DNA from: SIG565 sp045647785 | GTDB lineage: Bacteria > Bacillota > Clostridia > Oscillospirales > Acutalibacteraceae | DNA length: 8,909 bases | Reading direction: 5' to 3' | Assembly: GCA_045647785.1 (NCBI GenBank) | Contig: JAZRMU010000072.1 | Span: forward strand, 1-8,909 | Shown here: one piece after another, positions 5,890 through 8,909 of the stretch | How the letters are laid out: each line of letters begins with the position of its first letter | How positions within the stretch are numbered: the stretch's first letter is position 1 | Notes under the pieces: model-generated | Told to the model about the DNA's origin: nothing | Databases searched by the model: none | The model's input: only the letters and a program-made list of their open reading frames with translations | Position numbers and translations under genes: made by a program

Positions 5890-7896
5890 ATGAATTTTAT
5901 AAGAAAAATTTTAGATAATCCGCTTTATATGCGCTCGGTGCTGATAGCATTGGCAGCGTTGGTTGTTGTAGCGTCGGTGATAACGGTTGCGCTATCGGTG
6001 GATAAGGACAATGGTTCTTCCTCCGAAGTAAGCCAACCGCAGGTCGAGACACCTCCGCCGACAGAGCTAGAGCCAGAGCCACAACCCGAGCCCGAAATCG
6101 GTCTTGTTATAACTGCGCCTTTAGACGATGCGGTTACAGTTACCGAGCCGCATTACAGCTTCTCGGGCACAACCGACCCGCAGTTTCCGCTTTCTATAAA
6201 CGGAAAGGAAATAGAAAGGAATACCGACGGCAGCTTTACTGTGTCGGTAGACCTTGAAATTGGCAAAAACACCTTCACCTTTACTCACAAGGACGCGGTT
6301 ATCACCAAAACTATAACCTACCGCTATGTAGTGCTTAAAAGCTACACTCCGTCGGACAGCCGCAAATATTCAAGCGGCTCTGTGCTGTCAATCAGCGTGG
6401 TGGCTCGCAAGGGCAGCACCGTTACTGCCACCTTGGCCGGGGAAAGTGTCAGCTGCCAGAAATCCGAGCAAAAGAACGATGGCGGCGACAGCACCCAGAC
6501 CGACGACACCTTCGACACCTTCACAGGCACATTCCAGCTGCCTGCGGGCGGAAAAAGCGATGTCTCGCTCGGTAAAATCACCTTTAAGGCGACCTATTCG
6601 GGCATTACCGAAACAGGCACATCGGGCACTATAACAGTTAGAAAAAGCAGCGTTATCAAGGATTCAGACCCTGCTGTAACGCCTAGTGGCGGAGATTATA
6701 TTGATGTTGGCTCGGGGCTTATTGCAACGATTATTGCGAGAAGCGCCGAAACCTTTGACGGCACAACAACCGACGATACCTCTCGCGCATATCTTAATTA
6801 TCTGCCCGAGGGCACACAGGACTACTGCGCCGAGGGTACGGTTGTAAACTCGAGCGAGGAATACTATAAGCTGCGCTGCGGCAGACGAATTTATACCGAT
6901 ACCAACCGCGGCACAAGATACCACTACACCATAGCCGAAACCTCTATCGGCACGCTGCCCGACCACAACGAAATCGGTATTGCCGAATTTGAGAGCGACG
7001 GCAAATACACATATTTAAAGCTTGACACCATGTGGAAGGCACCCTTCTATTTCGAACTGCTTAATCAGAACTACCAAAAAACCCGATTTTGCTATTCGGT
7101 AAGCGCGGTTACCTTTTCATACATTGATATAACCTTTTGCTACACAACCGTTTTTGAGGGCGAGCTTGAGATTCCTGCCGACCACCCGATTTTTGCAAAG
7201 GCAGAGATTATTAAAAACGCTTATGACTACACTCTGCGCCTGACACTTAAAAAGACGGGCGGACTTTACGGCTGGGACAGCTATTATGATGAAAACGGTC
7301 GACTCGTTTTCAAATTCTTAAATCCTGCAAAAATGCAGAATGAAAACTCCCTTGCGGGAATAACGGTTTATATTGATGCGGGACACGGCGGAGAGGATAG
7401 CGGTGCTGCGGCAGGCGGAACTACCGAAAATGCCGCTAATTTAGCACTGGCTCTCAAGATAAAGGAGCGCCTTGCGGCGCTTGGGGCTACCGCTATAGTC
7501 AACCGCGACAGCACCTCCACTACCATTTATCCGCTTTACCGTATGAACGGGCTGCGCGATGCAAATGCCGATTTCTGTGTTGCCATTCACCACGACCAAA
7601 GCAGCAAATCGAGCACAAACGGATTTTTTGCGGCATATTTCACGCCCTATTCAAAGCCCGCTGCCGATTTTATCGCAGCCAGAACCGATAACGCCGATAT
7701 ATACAATGTAATATGGGATGTTGATGCTCATTATTACTATCAGTCGCGCGTTACAAACTGCCCCGTTGTGCTGACCGAGAACGGCTTTATAAGTAACCCG
7801 CACGACTACAACACCATTACTACCGACAGTATTTTAAACAAAAAGGCTGACGCCATTGTTGCAGGTATAGTAGATTACTTCAGAAGCATTCAATAA
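5890..7896 (+). CDS. Membrane-anchored N-acetylmuramoyl-L-alanine amidase (Amidase_3) with Ig-like modules
   Basis: Zinc-dependent peptidoglycan hydrolase that cleaves the bond between N-acetylmuramic acid and L-alanine, 668 residues. An N-terminal hydrophobic segment (about 16-37) with no clear cleavage site acts as signal anchor. A Pro/Glu-rich linker (about 50-70) follows, then an Ig-like module (about 71-148, resembling glucodextranase-type domains) and a second beta-rich region (about 150-252). Residues 265-480 are beta-rich and I cannot assign them with confidence; the end (LTLKKTGGLYGW to VFKFLNPAK) resembles AMIN-type domains. The Amidase_3 domain spans 490-667 with DAGHGG (His499), Glu513, AIHHD (His567) and the catalytic Glu630 in LTENGFISN, so it should be active. 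The ATG follows AAAGGA by 12 nt, a longer gap than usual, but no better start exists. It is a single-gene unit divergent from the ABC operon; roles in cell separation or remodelling are inferred. Confidence 0.93.
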   Translation: MNFIRKILDNPLYMRSVLIALAALVVVASVITVALSVDKDNGSSSEVSQPQVETPPPTELEPEPQPEPEIGLVITAPLDDAVTVTEPHYSFSGTTDPQFPLSINGKEIERNTDGSFTVSVDLEIGKNTFTFTHKDAVITKTITYRYVVLKSYTPSDSRKYSSGSVLSISVVARKGSTVTATLAGESVSCQKSEQKNDGGDSTQTDDTFDTFTGTFQLPAGGKSDVSLGKITFKATYSGITETGTSGTITVRKSSVIKDSDPAVTPSGGDYIDVGSGLIATIIARSAETFDGTTTDDTSRAYLNYLPEGTQDYCAEGTVVNSSEEYYKLRCGRRIYTDTNRGTRYHYTIAETSIGTLPDHNEIGIAEFESDGKYTYLKLDTMWKAPFYFELLNQNYQKTRFCYSVSAVTFSYIDITFCYTTVFEGELEIPADHPIFAKAEIIKNAYDYTLRLTLKKTGGLYGWDSYYDENGRLVFKFLNPAKMQNENSLAGITVYIDAGHGGEDSGAAAGGTTENAANLALALKIKERLAALGATAIVNRDSTSTTIYPLYRMNGLRDANADFCVAIHHDQSSKSSTNGFFAAYFTPYSKPAADFIAARTDNADIYNVIWDVDAHYYYQSRVTNCPVVLTENGFISNPHDYNTITTDSILNKKADAIVAGIVDYFRSIQ

Positions 7897-7906
7897 AACG
7901 ACCTTA

Positions 7907-7930
7907 TTCTCCTTGACCCGGAGAAAGTTT
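7907..7930 (+). terminator. Weak hairpin after the amidase gene (possible terminator)
   Basis: TTCTCC and GGAGAA (7907-7912, 7920-7925) form a 6-bp stem with a 7-nt loop, followed after AG by TTTTA. The stem is short and the T run poor, so it is at best a weak terminator. It overlaps the smpB -35, which lies in its loop. Confidence 0.35.
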
Positions 7931-7941
7931 TATGTTATAAT
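7913..7941 (+). promoter_or_regulatory. Sigma-A-type promoter of smpB (and probably ssrA)
   Basis: TTGACC (7913-7918) and a perfect TATAAT (7936-7941) are 17 bp apart, immediately upstream of the smpB ribosome binding site. Transcription would start near 7948, leaving a leader of about 18 nt. I see no equally good promoter directly before ssrA, so read-through may supply tmRNA precursor. Confidence 0.85.
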
Positions 7942-7965
7942 CTTTTACCCAAAGGAGGGATAACG

Positions 7966-8424
7966 GTGGAAAAGAACAGAACTATTGCAGAAAACAGAAA
8001 AGCCTTTCACGAATATTTTGTAATCGAAAGCCTTGAAGCCGGTATCGCTCTGTCGGGTACCGAGATAAAGTCGGTCCGCCGCGGCGGAGTTAACCTTAAA
8101 GATGCTTGGTGCAGCGTTGACGACGGCGAAATGATAATTAAGCAGATGCATATTTCCCCCTATGAGCAGGGAAACATATTCAATAAGCCTCCAATGCGCA
8201 ACCGCAAGCTGCTGCTGCATAAAAAGGAAATTATGCGCCTTATGGGGCTGACCCAGCAGCAGGGACTGACACTCATTCCCCTATCGGTTTATTTTAAGGG
8301 CTCACTCGTTAAGGTGCAGCTGGGCGTATGCAAGGGTAAAAAGCTTTATGATAAGCGCGCAGAGGCAGCCAAAAAAGCCGCAAACCGCGATATTGAAAGA
8401 GCACTTAAGGAAAGCAACCGATAA
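7966..8424 (+). CDS. smpB: SsrA-binding protein SmpB
   Basis: Small RNA-binding protein that loads tmRNA onto ribosomes stalled on broken mRNA, starting trans-translation. The 152 residues match the family's usual length. The OB-fold motifs are present: NRKAFHEYF (10-18), LEAGIALSGTEIKSVRRG (23-40), HISPYEQG (62-69) and KGKKLYDKR (123-131), followed by the basic C-terminal tail (132-152) that becomes helical in the mRNA channel. The start codon is GTG, with AAAGGAGG centred about 7 nt upstream. It has its own promoter and lies 46 nt before the tmRNA gene, whose product it binds; this pairing is common in Bacillota. Nothing is missing or altered. Confidence 0.98.
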   Translation: MEKNRTIAENRKAFHEYFVIESLEAGIALSGTEIKSVRRGGVNLKDAWCSVDDGEMIIKQMHISPYEQGNIFNKPPMRNRKLLLHKKEIMRLMGLTQQQGLTLIPLSVYFKGSLVKVQLGVCKGKKLYDKRAEAAKKAANRDIERALKESNR

Positions 8425-8470
8425 ATATCACCACCTTTAACCGTTACCTATTACCTCTTACTTCAGATTC

Positions 8471-8816
8471 GGGGGCGCAATGGTTTCGACGGGGGTTTTG
8501 AACTACTGTAAGCGAGCAGCGGTGCGGTACCGCTATAAAAGCCGCAAATTTAAAATTAACTGACAACAATACTGTTGCACTTGCTGCCTAATTAGGCGGC
8601 CGTCCGACCAAGGAGCCCCGCGGCCTTGGAAGGGCGTCGATTAGCGGGTAAAGTGAGCGCGCGAGTGCCTTGTAGCGCGCCACTCCTTTAAGGCTACTCC
8701 GATTAGCAGCTTGTTATTTGTCTGCTTTTCGGGGGAATTTCAACAAATAACTGCGCTCGGAGAAAGCAATAGGAATTGACCTTCGGACAGGGGTTCAACT
8801 CCCCTCGCCTCCACCA
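8471..8816 (+). ncRNA. ssrA: Transfer-messenger RNA (tmRNA)
   Basis: One-piece tmRNA of 346 nt that rescues stalled ribosomes by acting first as tRNA-Ala and then as a template for a degradation tag. The 5' end GGGGGCG (8471-8477) pairs with CGCCTCC (8806-8812) as a 7-bp acceptor stem, followed by discriminator A and an encoded CCA (8814-8816). The conserved GGTTTCGAC segment follows the 5' strand, and the T arm AGGGG-TTCAACT-CCCCT is at 8789-8805. Upstream of the tag, AGCGGT-GCGGT-ACCGCT forms the pseudoknot 1 stem; structured pseudoknot regions follow the tag stop codon. The alanine-accepting G-U pair is at position 3 of the acceptor stem, as expected. It sits directly downstream of smpB. 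Confidence 0.97.
8544..8591 (+). other. tmRNA tag-peptide reading frame
   Basis: From resume codon GCA (8544) to TAA (8589-8591) the frame reads ANLKLTDNNTVALAA. The ending ALAA is the usual ClpXP/ClpAP recognition signal and the Asn-rich middle is typical of Bacillota tags. The stop is clear; the resume codon could also be the preceding GCC, which would add one alanine. Confidence 0.85.
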
Positions 8817-8891
8817 GTGGCAAGCTGCCACACCCAATCCGTCCAAGCTCGTGCAAATCTAAAGCTTGTACCTCGGGACGCGAGTTCGGGT
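8817..8891 (+). other. Hairpin-forming region after ssrA
   Basis: Right after the tmRNA CCA, GTGGCA-AGC-TGCCAC (8817-8831) forms a 6-bp stem without a T run. A longer fold follows: ACCCAAT (8832-8838) with GTTcGGGT (8884-8891), CGTCC (8840-8844) with GGACG (8876-8880), and GTGCAA (8851-8856) with TTGTAC (8866-8871). It could be 3' trailer and processing structure of tmRNA, or the edge of another structured element cut by the window. No gene is recognisable between 8817 and 8909. Confidence 0.35.
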
Positions 8892-8909
8892 GCTGTGCGG
8901 TATGCTCCA

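Noticed and set aside
8425..8470. Separate ssrA promoter between smpB and ssrA
   Set aside because: The TTACC-rich spacer holds no -35/-10 pair at proper spacing; read-through or a promoter inside smpB is as likely.
8551..8872. Similarity between the tmRNA tag (ANLKL) and an open frame after ssrA (ANLKLVP near 8854)
   Set aside because: Only about 11 bases agree, with one mismatch, and the surrounding sequence does not match; most likely coincidence, not a partial ssrA duplication.
8817..8909. Both strands have an open frame through the last 93 bases
   Set aside because: The stretch is too short to judge, has no start signals and shows no known protein motif.

Overview
The window looks like a chromosomal segment of a Gram-positive, low-to-mid GC member of the Clostridia (Bacillota), most likely a gut Oscillospiraceae/Ruminococcaceae-type organism. 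This is inferred from AGGAGG-type ribosome binding sites, lipoprotein-anchored binding proteins, Clostridia-like MtaB and SmpB sequences, an ssrA with encoded CCA, and sigma-A-like promoters. I cannot name a species.

Layout, left to right. Positions 1-3072 hold a minus-strand operon read from right to left: mtaB (tRNA ms2t6A methylthiotransferase), then a membrane-anchored polysaccharide deacetylase with three Ig-like modules, then the start of a lipoprotein that runs off the left edge. Its promoter is at 3044-3072. Positions 3073-3255 form a gap with a promoter and a strong terminator on the minus strand but no convincing ORF; I propose a small RNA gene there. Positions 3256-5725 hold a second minus-strand operon for a polar amino acid ABC importer: substrate-binding lipoprotein, permease, ATPase. 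An internal hairpin after the first gene probably sets stoichiometry, and a strong terminator ends the operon.

Positions 5664-5889 are a divergent regulatory region. It contains promoters facing both ways and nine TGCA(T) elements whose spacing follows the DNA helical repeat (about 10.5 bp) across 126 bp, including one 17-bp perfect inverted repeat. This is the most unusual structure in the window and is probably an extended operator for a regulator binding one helix face. Positions 5890-7896 encode a large cell-envelope N-acetylmuramoyl-L-alanine amidase on the plus strand.

Positions 7913-8816 hold the trans-translation pair: smpB with its own promoter, followed by ssrA (tmRNA) with a 15-residue ALAA-ending tag. 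The last 93 bases can fold into hairpins but contain no gene I can identify.

Functionally the window is mostly core genome: translation quality (mtaB, smpB, ssrA), nutrient import, and peptidoglycan or surface glycan processing (deacetylase, amidase). No transposase, phage gene or CRISPR array is visible.
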